Shown: in pieces, positions 8,326 through 17,527 of the stretch | Layout: every line of letters starts with the position of its first letter | Numbering within the stretch: the first letter of the stretch is position 1 | DNA from: a bacterium | GTDB taxonomy: Bacteria > SAR324 > XYD2-FULL-50-16 | Direction of reading: 5' to 3' | DNA length: 44,514 bases | NCBI GenBank assembly: GCA_018830885.1 | Contig: JAHJRI010000163.1 | Location: forward strand, 1-44,514 | The notes under the pieces: generated by a model | Seen by the model: the letters and a program-made list of their open reading frames with translations, nothing else | Database searches by the model: none | Told to the model about the DNA's origin: nothing | Translations under genes and position numbers: made by a program

Positions 8326-9741
8326 TCAATATTCCATGTAGTAGGGCAGTCGTTTCGTTTTTGGCGGCAGGCCGCGGCCGGTGATCGATCCGCCACTCCG
8401 GCCCGGGCCGCTGACAGGAGCCCCGAATTTCATCTCGGCGGACACGCTGTAAGACGTGCCTTCGGTCACTTTTTCGTCGTTCTGGTCCAGCACGACGATG
8501 GTCTGTCTTCCCAGTGTCAGGATCAGCGTATCCCCCATGGGTATCGGGAACTTGATCACCTGCGAGGTGATCTGGGTCAGAGAACCGGCGATCTCCTGGT
8601 TGCGAACCCCGTAGGCAAATTCGAAGAAGGGGTTGACGGTCAGCCGGAGCAGGTAGGCATCGATATCATAGGCTCGATTCCGGCTGCTCGTTCCGGGCTG
8701 CATGATGGCCTGGAAGGATTTGTCGGCGTCTGTATAGTCCCCCGCTTCCAGAATCACCTGGGCCATGACCCGTCCGGCATCCATTCCCAGGGCGATGGTG
8801 GTCAGGTTGAGTCCGGGTTCGGTAAACGGCAGTTTTTCCAGGGTAATATTTGTGGAGCCCGTGGTGCCAATGGCCACCGGCTTGAATTCCATCACCGCCT
8901 CCACGGAGGGCCGGACCAGGAATCCCACGTCCAGCTTGGGCTGGTATGCGCTCAGGTTGAACATGACCCCGTAATCATTGTATTGATAGCTGCTCTTGCC
9001 GGAGATCTTTCCCTCCTGGGAAAAACTGTAAAACCCGGGCCAGGTGGTCACATAAGGATACCAGAAATCGAGTCGGGCGCTCTGCAGGTTTTTGGTTTCA
9101 TAGACCACATCCCGCTGATTCTGCCGGACACCCAGGGAAAAACCACGCATGGGGATGGCCAGCAGAAAGCTGGTTGTCGACCGGGTGTATTTGGCTTCAA
9201 TTCCCGGATCAACCGTCAGGCTGCTGAAATTGGCAGCGGACAACCGGTTGTGGAAATATTTGCCATCCTTGTAATTCTCCCGGCGATCATCAAATCCGAT
9301 GCCCAGCGTAAAGTAAGCCGTGGGATAGGCCAGATCCACGTGGCCACCGGTGACCTCCCCGGTGTCGTATTTGATGGATTCCGCCTGGTAGGTGTTCCCG
9401 TCCGGCGCCAGAAAATACATCGCTGCGGGAGAGGAACCGATCCTGGCCTGGTTGGAGAGCGGCGAGAGGGTATTGGTCTGCTCGAACTGAAACGCAGTGA
9501 TATCGAACAGAATACGATCAATAGCGGCTGCGCCGGCGGGGTTCAGGGTGATTTTACTTTTGGAGACGGTCCCGAAATCCGCCACACCACCGGCAAAAAT
9601 GGACCCGGGGCAGAAAATCCCCAGACACAATACGACCCCCAGTATCCGGCACCGCCGGACCAGAGATGACCGTCTGCTGCGATACCAGCGACCGGATTCC
9701 GTTTCCGCGGGCGGTTCAGTGGTAGTGAACGGGTGCCCCAT
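8326..9741 (-). CDS. Exported protein of unknown function, beta-rich
   Basis: This 471-aa protein has an unusually long N-terminus (about 33 residues with many arginines) before a hydrophobic signal core, GVVLCLGIFCPGSIFAGG. The mature region looks like repeated amphipathic strands (AYFTLGIGFDDRRENYKDG, FSLGVRQNQRD, LDVGFLVRPSVEAVMEF, ILTLGRQTIVVLDQ). It ends TKRLPYYMEY after a Gly/Pro/Ser-rich linker. That fits a periplasmic or outer-membrane protein, but I recognise no family. No Shine-Dalgarno precedes the ATG at 9741, so the true start could be internal. It is paired with the smaller barrel protein 31 bases downstream. Confidence 0.65.
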   Translation of the reverse strand: MGHPFTTTEPPAETESGRWYRSRRSSLVRRCRILGVVLCLGIFCPGSIFAGGVADFGTVSKSKITLNPAGAAAIDRILFDITAFQFEQTNTLSPLSNQARIGSSPAAMYFLAPDGNTYQAESIKYDTGEVTGGHVDLAYPTAYFTLGIGFDDRRENYKDGKYFHNRLSAANFSSLTVDPGIEAKYTRSTTSFLLAIPMRGFSLGVRQNQRDVVYETKNLQSARLDFWYPYVTTWPGFYSFSQEGKISGKSSYQYNDYGVMFNLSAYQPKLDVGFLVRPSVEAVMEFKPVAIGTTGSTNITLEKLPFTEPGLNLTTIALGMDAGRVMAQVILEAGDYTDADKSFQAIMQPGTSSRNRAYDIDAYLLRLTVNPFFEFAYGVRNQEIAGSLTQITSQVIKFPIPMGDTLILTLGRQTIVVLDQNDEKVTEGTSYSVSAEMKFGAPVSGPGRSGGSITGRGLPPKTKRLPYYMEY

Positions 9742-9864
9742 AGTTGAAGAATGGTTTCAGGGTTATGGGCCAATCAGAAAAAACTGGCTATTATCTGGAG
9801 ATGGTTGCAAGTTTTTGACCAGACAGGCGGGTTTGATACTATCCGGTCCTTCTCGGACATCGGC

Positions 9865-10281
9865 TCAATAGATTTGAAGACCCATTTTGTCCATGAAGAC
9901 GGCGAAAAGCTTCGACTCTTCCAGGGTCATAATTCCGTCGGCGACCATCACATCGCCAACCAGGTTGAGCACCATGTTTTTCTGGGGCAGGGTCAGATCG
10001 GGAATCAGCTCTTCCACAATGGTTTCGATTTTCTTCTTCAGCAGCTGGGGATCGGAAATAATGCTTTCGACCTCCCTGACGATCTTCTCTTTGATGGCAC
10101 GCTGGTACTGATCAAAGTCTTCGTACTCCTCACGCCAGTGCTGATCAACAAAGGCCTGGATCACGACCCACTCCTTTTCATGGAGCTCCCCGTCGATCAG
10201 CGACATCAAAACAGCACTGTAGATGGCATTCTTCAATGATCGTTCATTAAACACTTCCGTGATGGCGTCGTTTTCCTGCAT
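9865..10281 (-). CDS. TerB-like (tellurite-resistance TerB superfamily) small protein
   Basis: This 138-aa, all-helical acidic cytosolic protein shows repeated TerB-like halves: YSAVLMSLIDGELHEKEW near the start and LVGDVMVADGIMTLEESKLF near the end. Both have the small-residue/D-G-E pattern that can bind metal in TerB folds. The ATG at 10281 (MQENDAITEVF) has GGGGAG about ten bases upstream. A GTG at 10368 is in frame and overlaps the preceding stop by four bases, but adds a low-conservation leader. It follows the 695-aa gene and is probably co-transcribed with it. No tellurite function is implied; the role is unknown. Confidence 0.68.
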   Translation of the reverse strand: MQENDAITEVFNERSLKNAIYSAVLMSLIDGELHEKEWVVIQAFVDQHWREEYEDFDQYQRAIKEKIVREVESIISDPQLLKKKIETIVEELIPDLTLPQKNMVLNLVGDVMVADGIMTLEESKLFAVFMDKMGLQIY

Positions 10282-10364
10282 GGCAATGACTCCCCGATAG
10301 GGTCCGGGATCTTCCGGGTGTGGATGTTGGTCGTGTGATCGTAACGGGTATCCGGTTGGCACGG

Positions 10365-12452
10365 TCACGATTGGTTCGAAAGATCGGAAACCACGATGTA
10401 ATTTGCGTCCGGTTCCAGCCGGACGTCTTTTAAGGTGGGCTTGGCAAAAATCAGGATCTCCTGCACCTTTCTGATGATCTTCTGGAGATTCTCAATCAAA
10501 TGTTTCCGTTCTGTCAGCTCTTTTTCTGCCCCTGCCGCTACGGGGGATGACAGGGCCGCCTTGAGGCGCTTCAGCTCCTCCCCGATCTCCTCCTTGACCC
10601 TCAACACCCGGCGGTATTTCATCTGCAGAATTGAGGTGTTGCTGTAAGTCAGTCCGCTGGCCAGCTGCCTGAGCTTTTCCCGGGTCGGGTAATGAATGTT
10701 GTCGTAAGCGGGTTTCTGGAAGTACCGTCGCAGGGTTTGATGAAACGCCGTGGCTTCCATAAACTCGTCCAGATTCGTGATGATGGTGCCCAGAATACCG
10801 GAACGAAGCACCTCGATCCGATGGGTGTCCTCCAGCCGCTCATGAATTTCCGGCAACAGCTGGTGATTCAGGTCGACCGTTCGCAAACCGTATTTTTTCA
10901 GGGCCGGATTGAGGTCGTCGTCGATCAGGCGCTGGACGACGAAAAAAAAGTCCTTTTTGCGGATGCGGTGCATTTTTTCACTTTTTCGCACAGCGATCCA
11001 CTTGTCGGTGCGATCGACCCGCTGGATACTCATCTGGCTGCTGATAATGTCGTCCGGACTGATGTAGAAATTGCCGATATCTTCGTCGCCAATCGTCTGG
11101 CTGGTTCCGACCAGCATCCAGCGGCTGAAATCCACCGCGGCCTCTTTGTTTTCCGCCGGCTGCCCCTCTGTTTCCCGGGCTTTCTTTCTCAGGGTCTGGT
11201 TGTTCCGAATGACTGACAGGAGCATTTTCCGCAACCAGTAGGACATGGCCAGGCTCGATTTGAGGCTGGTCAGCTGCTGGTCCCGGGTTTTTTCGAAGCT
11301 CCGTTTATACTCCTCCATGGCCTCGATGGTTCGGACGCTGTGTTCACCGGGCGTTTTCTTCTGGCTGAACCGGTAGTGATCTTCGTTGATTCCCGGCAGG
11401 AGTGAATGGAATTTCAGCCGCAGCAGGGTTCGGCACTCATCCGGGTTAATGCCGGCAAACGCATACTCCAGGTCCTGCATGGGGGTATGGTTGATGAGCG
11501 AGATGGTGTTTTCGGACAGGCCTTTCAACGCAGCGACAACCTGTACCAGGATATCATAGAGCTGAGACGCGATCTGACTCAGAGGATCATTGCCGAAATT
11601 CATCAGGTCATCTTTTTTCGAATGCAGACGGATAAATCGAATGACCTCCTTATGGTCGATCAGGATTTTTCCGTCCCGATTGAAGGTGGGAATATCCCAG
11701 CACCCGTTGATAATATCCAGCGTGGTGAGGTCATCGGCTGTCGGCTGCTGGTAACTCGCTTTGATCAGACGGATGGTATAGGTCGGTTTGTTCCGTTCCA
11801 GTCGAAACTGCAGTGGCAGGGGGTCCTTCACCACCGGGGTCTCCTTGTCGCCGATGTTTGCAAGCAGCACGCGCTGTGAGTGCTCCAGGGCGTAAAGATG
11901 TTTGAGCCAGTGTTCACAGACGTTGAAAAAACTCTCCAGCCGGTCGGCCTCATCCGCCGTCGCACTTTTCAGGCCTTTGGCCGCCCTGGCTTCGTGCTGG
12001 GCGGTCATGATCGGCAGGTATTTCTTTTTCAGCTCGTAAAGCTGTGTGCCGAACTGGTTGGCCTGGGAGGTTTCCTGGGTTGTCTCGGCCGGTCTGACGG
12101 TCTGTGGCCCTGGTTTCGATCCGCTTTCCAGGTTGGCCAGCGGAGAAACGGCCAGTTCCTTCAGTCCCGCTTCGATGGTGTGCACAAACGCAGTATAGAA
12201 TTTGACGGTCTGTTCCTGCTGGGCGTTCTCTTTCAAAACCGCGATCTCCCGCAACAGCTTTTCAGCTGATCGGGTGAGACGTTCAACCGTTTCGGGCGCT
12301 ATGGCCGTCGGACCGGCAGAGACCTGTTTCAGCAGGGTAAAAAGACGGACTGTTCCCCGCAGATCGCGGATAACCACCGCTGGAATGCGACTCAGCTTCT
12401 CCATTGCCTGGGAGTACTTCCGGAATTCCGGCCACCAGTTGTTGCCGCTCAT
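10365..12452 (-). CDS. Large cytosolic helical protein of unknown function
   Basis: This is a 695-aa protein with no signal peptide or membrane segment and no family I can name. It is highly charged and mostly predicted helical. Residues about 45-95 and 620-665 look coiled-coil (SAEKLLREIAVLKENAQQEQ; VKEEIGEELKRLKAAL). The central part holds a more globular block, including DIINGCWDIPTFNRDGKILI and DFSRWMLVGTSQTIGDEDIG. The C-terminal RLEPDANYIVVSDL is beta-like. It directly precedes the TerB-like gene, suggesting the two work together. There is no Shine-Dalgarno before the ATG at 12452. Codon use looks native. Confidence 0.7.
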   Translation of the reverse strand: MSGNNWWPEFRKYSQAMEKLSRIPAVVIRDLRGTVRLFTLLKQVSAGPTAIAPETVERLTRSAEKLLREIAVLKENAQQEQTVKFYTAFVHTIEAGLKELAVSPLANLESGSKPGPQTVRPAETTQETSQANQFGTQLYELKKKYLPIMTAQHEARAAKGLKSATADEADRLESFFNVCEHWLKHLYALEHSQRVLLANIGDKETPVVKDPLPLQFRLERNKPTYTIRLIKASYQQPTADDLTTLDIINGCWDIPTFNRDGKILIDHKEVIRFIRLHSKKDDLMNFGNDPLSQIASQLYDILVQVVAALKGLSENTISLINHTPMQDLEYAFAGINPDECRTLLRLKFHSLLPGINEDHYRFSQKKTPGEHSVRTIEAMEEYKRSFEKTRDQQLTSLKSSLAMSYWLRKMLLSVIRNNQTLRKKARETEGQPAENKEAAVDFSRWMLVGTSQTIGDEDIGNFYISPDDIISSQMSIQRVDRTDKWIAVRKSEKMHRIRKKDFFFVVQRLIDDDLNPALKKYGLRTVDLNHQLLPEIHERLEDTHRIEVLRSGILGTIITNLDEFMEATAFHQTLRRYFQKPAYDNIHYPTREKLRQLASGLTYSNTSILQMKYRRVLRVKEEIGEELKRLKAALSSPVAAGAEKELTERKHLIENLQKIIRKVQEILIFAKPTLKDVRLEPDANYIVVSDLSNQS

Positions 12453-12685
12453 GGCAGAAAATGGGAATGCGGGTGTTGATTGCGGGACCGCGCCAACGAT
12501 CCTGCTGGTTTGGTAAAGTGAGTGTTTCTGTTGCCCGGATGGTTCGCTTCAAGTTTGCCGACCCGACCTATAACTTACATGTCCGTTCAATCTCTTGCAA
12601 CATTTTCACATCCTATTTGCACCCGCGCCCTGCAGATGACAGACCCCAGGTCAGCCGGCCGCCGGCAGGATCACTGGCAGATATT

Positions 12686-13675
12686 TCATACAGGAAGTGT
12701 CGAACCGGGATTTTCGGATGGGTCGGGGGAAAACGCGACCATGATGCCGAGGTATGTCTTTTTGAGGTTTCTCCCGGTGACGGCGACGATGGGGATGGCC
12801 GGCAGCAGCATCAGCCCCAGGAAAGGCGCTTTCTGAAAGGCCATGGCCTTGATGCCGATGACGACGGCCATGACGGCCAGGGTCAGCACCAGCAGACGCC
12901 AGAGCAGCTGCAGTTCCCAGTAGTGGGGCAGTTGCGGGTAGCGTCCGTGAACCCGGAGATATTGAACCTGCCGGGGTATCTTCAGGACTATGAAAAAGAT
13001 CAGGTGGATGGCGATCCAGTCAAGCAGTATGATGCCGGTGCCGTCACTCAGCCAGTGATGCAGGGTCATGCTGCGACCGATGGCCATGCCGGCAGCGTAG
13101 ACCAGGGTCAGCGCCCCCCAGACCCATCCCAGGATCTGAACCCGCAGGGGTTGCGTGCGATCTGCCGCCAGGATATAGGCCAGGGTGAGCATCAGGATGG
13201 CGGTGGCTGTATGACCGCTGGGCATGCTGCCAAAAAAGATACCGTCAGAGACGAACTGGGGCCCGGACTCAAACCAGTGGGTGAAAGGCAATCCCTTCTT
13301 GACGACCAGGTAAGGCCTGGCCCGACCGACCATCCATTTGAGACTGTGGACAAGCCCCAACCCGGTGACCAGCGCGGAAAAAAAGACAAATCCCAGGTAG
13401 GGACGCCAGGGCTGCAGCCTGGGAAAGGGGGAGCCGCGGTAACTGCAGAAGTACCCGGCTGACATAACCAGTGCAAAAATAATTCCCGGATCGCTGCCGC
13501 CGAAGGGGTCGCCATCTGCCAGGGTCCGGTTTGTGAAATTCCCCCAGAATTCGATCTGGTGGTGATTCAGCCAGAGCGTCCATTCATAATCCACCCCCGA
13601 GAGCAGCAGCATGGCTGTCAAAGAGAACAGGATCAGGATGAGGAGACCCCAGGGAACGTTTTTATTTCCGGTCAT
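12686..13675 (-). CDS. PAP2-family membrane phosphatase
   Basis: This is a 329-aa integral membrane phosphatase of the type-2 phosphatidic acid phosphatase superfamily. The three signature blocks are intact: KWMVGRARP (Lys113, Arg120, Pro121), PSGH (152-155, catalytic-region His155) and RSMTLHHWLSD (Arg201, nucleophile His207, Asp211). About six hydrophobic segments are visible, the first being PWGLLILILFSLTAMLLL. The start used is the ATG at 13675 (MTGNKNVP); the frame is open further upstream to 13924 but that stretch overlaps the next gene. Likely substrates are lipid phosphates such as undecaprenyl or phosphatidyl phosphates; the exact one is unknown. Confidence 0.85.
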   Translation of the reverse strand: MTGNKNVPWGLLILILFSLTAMLLLSGVDYEWTLWLNHHQIEFWGNFTNRTLADGDPFGGSDPGIIFALVMSAGYFCSYRGSPFPRLQPWRPYLGFVFFSALVTGLGLVHSLKWMVGRARPYLVVKKGLPFTHWFESGPQFVSDGIFFGSMPSGHTATAILMLTLAYILAADRTQPLRVQILGWVWGALTLVYAAGMAIGRSMTLHHWLSDGTGIILLDWIAIHLIFFIVLKIPRQVQYLRVHGRYPQLPHYWELQLLWRLLVLTLAVMAVVIGIKAMAFQKAPFLGLMLLPAIPIVAVTGRNLKKTYLGIMVAFSPDPSENPGSTLPV

Positions 13676-13760
13676 GGATGCTCGCGGTATTTCTGTGTAA
13701 CTGTTCCCAGTTGTGACAAGATCGGCTTGTTGGTTTGCTGAATCGTTCCCGGGCTGATGA

Positions 13761-15866
13761 TTATGCGGGCTGCCGGCCCAGAATGATTCTGGCATCCAGG
13801 GCGGAACAGCCCTCGTTTTCGTGGAAAATACGCAGCGGGTTGACATCCAGTTCTTCAATCTGCGGAAAATCCACCAGCAACTGACTGATACGGAGAATGG
13901 CATCCAATAACGCTTCGATGTCAAAGCGTTTGCTGCCCCGGGCCCCCATCAGGATCTGTGCCCCGTGCAACTCCTCAACCATGGCGCGGGCCTCGGCAGC
14001 GGATATGGGGGCGACCCTGAGGGTGGCCTGTTCAAAGATTTCGACAAAAATACCGCCCAGACCCAGCAGAACCACCGGTCCAAACTGGCGGTCCTGACGC
14101 CCGCCCAGGATCAGTTCCCGTCCCCCGACCGCCATGGGCTGGACCAGAACCCCGTCGATACCGGCATCCGGGTAGGCGGCGCGGATCCGCCGGATCATGT
14201 CAGCGTATGCGTCGGCCACATCCCTTCCGTTGCGCAGGTTCAACTGGACACCACCCACATCCGACTTGTGGGAGATGTGCTCCGCGATGATCTTCATGGC
14301 CACCGGGAATCCCAGGTTTTCTGCAGCCTGCTGGGCTTCGGTGGCGTTCGTCGCTTTCAGACCGCGCACCGTGGGGATGCCATACCGTTCCAGTACATCC
14401 ACAGCCTCATCCAGCAGGAGGTCCCGGTTTTCAGATTGGGCGGTTTTGATCATATCGGCGACCGCGGCCTTGTCCACGCTGAATTCCGGAATCACTTCCA
14501 GGGCATCGGCTTTTTCGGCCAGCAGTGCGTGTTCGTAATCCAGTTTCAAGCCCCTGAAGGTCTCCACCACGTGGGTAAACACCGGGAAATCGGTCTGTGC
14601 CCGCAGCCGACTGATATCTTCAGCGTTTGCAGAGATATAGACAGCTACCGGTTTATTGTGTGTTCGACCCAGTTCTCCCAGCCGGTTGACCAGGATGCTG
14701 GTCATTTCAAAATCGGTCTGGGCGACAGAGGTGTGCAGAAAGACAACCCCATCGACGTTTTCCTGTTTCAGGGTATCATCCACGATGCGGTAGTACACTT
14801 CGAGATCAAAGAGATCCCCAAGGTCCAGGGGATTGGTCAGCTTGATGACGGAGGCCCTGAAATGCTTTTCAATTTCACGGATGAACTGTTCGGGAAACTC
14901 GGCCAGTTCGAATCCAACCTGTTCACAGGCGTCCGCTGCGATAATGGCATGACCCCCCGAGCGGGAGATGATTGCCAGTCGCTTGCCTTTCAGGGGCGGC
15001 AGTTTCAACGTTTTCAAATAGTTAGACAGGGTGGTGACATCGTGAATCCGCGTAATGCCGCACTGCCGGAAGGCCGTATCCACGACCCGGTCGTCATTGG
15101 AGAGCGAGGCCGTATGGGAGGCCGCGATACTCCGGCCCATCTGCCCGATGTTGGACTTGAAGATCATGATGGGCTTGGTGGACGCTCTGGCCAGTTCCAT
15201 CAACCGGCGACCGTTGCGGATGCTCTCCAGGTAGATAAAGATCACCCGGGTGCCCTCGTCCGCGATCAGATACGCCAGCAACTCCTCAGCGTCGATGTTG
15301 AGCATGTTGCCGGCGGAGACAAACTTGTTCAGACCGATGCCTTCCCCGGACATGTGATTGAGAATGGCCAGCCCCACACCGCCGCTCTGGGAGATGATCG
15401 ACACCTCCCCTGCCCGGATAAAGGGCCTCAGCCGGGGAAAGGGGACACAGAAGCCGTTTTCCATGTTGATCACACCGATACAGTTGGGGCCGACAAACCG
15501 GATATCATACTTTTTTGTCACCGCCACCAGCTGGTCTTCAATTTTTCTCCCCGCTTCGCCATACTCCCTGAAACCGGCCGTTTCGATGATCGCATGGCGA
15601 ATTCCCTTCTGACCGCACTCCTCCATCACTTCCGGTACAAAGCGGGCGGGAATGAGAATGACCGCCAGGTCGACATGGTCCGGGATATCCAGCACCGATT
15701 TGTAAATACGCCGGGTCGCAATGGCCCCGCCTTTCGGTCCCACCCCGTAGACAATCCCGTCGAAACCAAAATCGATCAGGTTCAGCATGATGTTGCGTCC
15801 CAGGTTGTCCGGGTTGGGAGATACGCCAACGACAGCGACACTGTGGGGGTCGAAGATGTTTTGCAT
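13761..15866 (-). CDS. NDP-forming acyl-CoA synthetase (fused alpha-beta)
   Basis: This 701-aa cytosolic enzyme interconverts acyl-CoA + ADP + Pi and acid + CoA + ATP. Domain order: CoA-binding Rossmann (SVAVVGVSPNPDNLGRNI at 9-26), succinyl-CoA-ligase-like part with SQSGGVG and FVGPNCIGV, a second ligase segment (IISRSGGHAIIAADACE) and an ATP-grasp domain from about residue 480 (GFPVAMKIIAEHISHKSDVGG; LGLGGIFVEI). The probable phosphorylated histidine is in AASHTASLSND. In anaerobes such enzymes conserve energy from acyl-CoAs or activate acids; the substrate is not evident. It sits 20 bases after the acyltransferase gene, so both are likely one operon. Confidence 0.9.
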   Translation of the reverse strand: MQNIFDPHSVAVVGVSPNPDNLGRNIMLNLIDFGFDGIVYGVGPKGGAIATRRIYKSVLDIPDHVDLAVILIPARFVPEVMEECGQKGIRHAIIETAGFREYGEAGRKIEDQLVAVTKKYDIRFVGPNCIGVINMENGFCVPFPRLRPFIRAGEVSIISQSGGVGLAILNHMSGEGIGLNKFVSAGNMLNIDAEELLAYLIADEGTRVIFIYLESIRNGRRLMELARASTKPIMIFKSNIGQMGRSIAASHTASLSNDDRVVDTAFRQCGITRIHDVTTLSNYLKTLKLPPLKGKRLAIISRSGGHAIIAADACEQVGFELAEFPEQFIREIEKHFRASVIKLTNPLDLGDLFDLEVYYRIVDDTLKQENVDGVVFLHTSVAQTDFEMTSILVNRLGELGRTHNKPVAVYISANAEDISRLRAQTDFPVFTHVVETFRGLKLDYEHALLAEKADALEVIPEFSVDKAAVADMIKTAQSENRDLLLDEAVDVLERYGIPTVRGLKATNATEAQQAAENLGFPVAMKIIAEHISHKSDVGGVQLNLRNGRDVADAYADMIRRIRAAYPDAGIDGVLVQPMAVGGRELILGGRQDRQFGPVVLLGLGGIFVEIFEQATLRVAPISAAEARAMVEELHGAQILMGARGSKRFDIEALLDAILRISQLLVDFPQIEELDVNPLRIFHENEGCSALDARIILGRQPA

Positions 15867-15886
15867 GGTGACTCCGGTTGCTTATG

Positions 15887-17029
15887 TCAGTTCAAAACAG
15901 GCAGGATCTCGTCAAACAGTTTCCTGCGGCCCAACGGTATGGTACAACGAATGACCTGTGTTTGCATATCGGTCAGATGGCTTTCCGTCAGACTGGCAAC
16001 GCCGGCCCCGGGGCCGAAATCCAGCACATGGGTGATGCCGTTCAGGCCGGTCAGGGGGGCGATCTGTTTCCGCCAGAATGCCGGATGAATAAAGTATGCC
16101 TGCATGACATCCTGGACAATGTCCGTGCTGTTGCCAAGATTGGCACCGGTATCGTTGGACCAGACGGGGATTTTCAGCTGGCTGCCGCTCAGGGAAAGAC
16201 CGATGCGTCTGGCGTCAATGGGCGATGTCTCCAGGGCATAATCCAGAAAGGGGCAGTGTGCCGCAATGGTTGACGGGATGAATTTCCAGCCGATTTCGGG
16301 ATCCCGGGCGCGGATAACGTGGCTGAAGGCAATCAGGTTTTCCGGCAGACCAGCCACGATCCAGCGGTCGGGCAGCAGTTCATAAGCGGGATGAACGATG
16401 CCATAGTCTGAAAAAACCCGGTTGAAATCATCCAGTTGCTGCCGGTTAATATTGTTAATACTGGCCATACAGCTGGGGCTGCCATCCCCGATATCCAGAC
16501 GGGCGGGGTCCAGGTCCAGCCGGATGCCGAACCGGGCCATCGACTGCTGGCAGCGAACACCCTGCCAGAAAAACATGGCCTGTACCTTGAGCGCCATCTC
16601 CTTCAGTGCCGGAAGCGGCAATCCCATGCCGGCCAGCACGGCTGCCAGAATGCCGGTGGAAAATCCGGTGGCGCTGTGAGTGTGGGCCATCAGCCATTCG
16701 GGATCCAGACCCTCCTGTATGACGGAAATATACGTGGCGATCTGGCAGAGATAGATCAGCGGATGGGAAAGGGGAGAAGAGAGCAGGTAAGCCGCATCCG
16801 GGGTTTGCTCGGGGGACTCGATCCAGCGGATCACGTCGATTCCCTGGCTGAAGAAGTCGGTTTCAGCGTCATCGTAAAGGGCCAGTTCCCGCTGAATGAT
16901 TGCGGCGGCGTCATGGATGAACGGTTGAATATCGGGGTTCATCCTGTACAGACGCCGCAGCTCGTCCATGTACTTCATGCCCTGACCCGCAAACTGAATA
17001 AAAATCCTGGGGCTCCTGTCCTGACTCAT
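15887..17029 (-). CDS. Stand-alone acyltransferase domain, FAS-I/SAT-like
   Basis: This 380-aa cytosolic protein resembles the malonyl/acetyl-transferase fold in its fungal-type FAS beta or starter-unit (SAT) form. IFIQFAGQGMKYMDELRRLY at the N-terminus matches the FGGQG...Y..EL..LY opening. The likely nucleophile elbow is AHTHSATGFSTG (Ser118, a GHSxG variant lacking the first Gly). AAHCPFLDYAL gives the second catalytic His region, and THVLDFGPGAG matches the late GPG block. The ATG at 17029 has GAGGAG 12 bases upstream. It is followed by the NDP-forming acyl-CoA synthetase. No ketosynthase or ACP gene is visible nearby, so its acyl acceptor is unknown. Confidence 0.75.
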   Translation of the reverse strand: MSQDRSPRIFIQFAGQGMKYMDELRRLYRMNPDIQPFIHDAAAIIQRELALYDDAETDFFSQGIDVIRWIESPEQTPDAAYLLSSPLSHPLIYLCQIATYISVIQEGLDPEWLMAHTHSATGFSTGILAAVLAGMGLPLPALKEMALKVQAMFFWQGVRCQQSMARFGIRLDLDPARLDIGDGSPSCMASINNINRQQLDDFNRVFSDYGIVHPAYELLPDRWIVAGLPENLIAFSHVIRARDPEIGWKFIPSTIAAHCPFLDYALETSPIDARRIGLSLSGSQLKIPVWSNDTGANLGNSTDIVQDVMQAYFIHPAFWRKQIAPLTGLNGITHVLDFGPGAGVASLTESHLTDMQTQVIRCTIPLGRRKLFDEILPVLN

Positions 17030-17233
17030 GGCTGTTTCTATCTCCTCTTTGTCTGTACGCTGGCGAATCGATGAAGTGTGTGTGTTCCGTTTTACCAGTG
17101 ACAATCAGTATTTTTCGCAGTTTTTCGCTTCCTGTCAATGGTACCCTGAAATTTTTGAGGCAACTGCGACTTGCCGATCCTTCACCGGACCGGGCTTTCT
17201 CATCCTTCGTTGTGCCCTGCGGGTCACGGGTGT

Positions 17234-17409
17234 TTGTATGAAAAACACTCACCACAGAGACACGAAGTCCACGAAGGAAAACAAGCTGAGCTGAGTGACT
17301 GTCATAGAGCTGTTTCAATTGCTTAGATCATCTTGAAATAAGTCTCCCAACTGAAAGGGGTTCATATCAGTCGCGGGTCAACACCGCAATATCATTCTCA
17401 TGTTTCGTT
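17234..17409 (+). repeat. Dispersed intergenic repeat family A, copy 1
   Basis: This block is close to the reverse complement of 41441-41687, and its right half (from 17325) closely matches 32273-32356. Its modules in order are a CACCACAGAGACAC block, a block ending TTTCAATTGCT, and a block starting AGATCATCTTGAAATAAG and ending near CATGTTTCGTT. Compared with copy 3 it lacks about 70 bases between the second and third modules. No coding potential is seen. It abuts foldback element B1. Confidence 0.85.
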
Positions 17410-17438
17410 GCAGTTACTATTCACCTGCATACGCCCAA

Positions 17439-17527
17439 AAGATATTGTGTTTCAAGAAACGCATGAATCCTCCTGGAGCTCTTGGAAGCCATCCATGGCT
17501 TCCAAGGTTCTTGAAACACAATACCTT
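17439..17527 (+). repeat. Foldback element family B, copy 1
   Basis: Near-perfect 20-bp inverted arms at 17439-17458 and 17508-17527 have one mismatch (16 bp perfect from 17443/17523). They enclose a second hairpin, 17481-17492 with 17495-17506, 12 bp perfect with a two-base loop. Weaker complementarity extends outward to about 17406 and 17566 (both sides contain TTGCA...CTATTCA in inverted sense). The loop-proximal core, starting AAACGCATGAATCC and ending CCAAGGTT, is shared with copy 2 at 43.9 kb although the arms differ. Confidence 0.85.

Noticed and set aside
8197..9669. Long plus-strand frame (490 codons) opposite the exported protein
   Set aside because: The minus-strand frame has a signal peptide and beta-strand pattern; the plus frame has no family features or ribosome site.
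17204..17240. Further repeat match between TTCGTTGTGCCC... upstream of copy A1 and the start of the YbaK-like 3' end near 32355-32390
   Set aside because: The words resemble each other, but similarity is patchy and partly coding at 32370 onward, so I did not extend the repeat boundaries.
17439..17527. Integron attC site
   Set aside because: No GTTRRRY/RYYYAAC ends, no integrase, and conservation is in the loop-side core instead of the ends.
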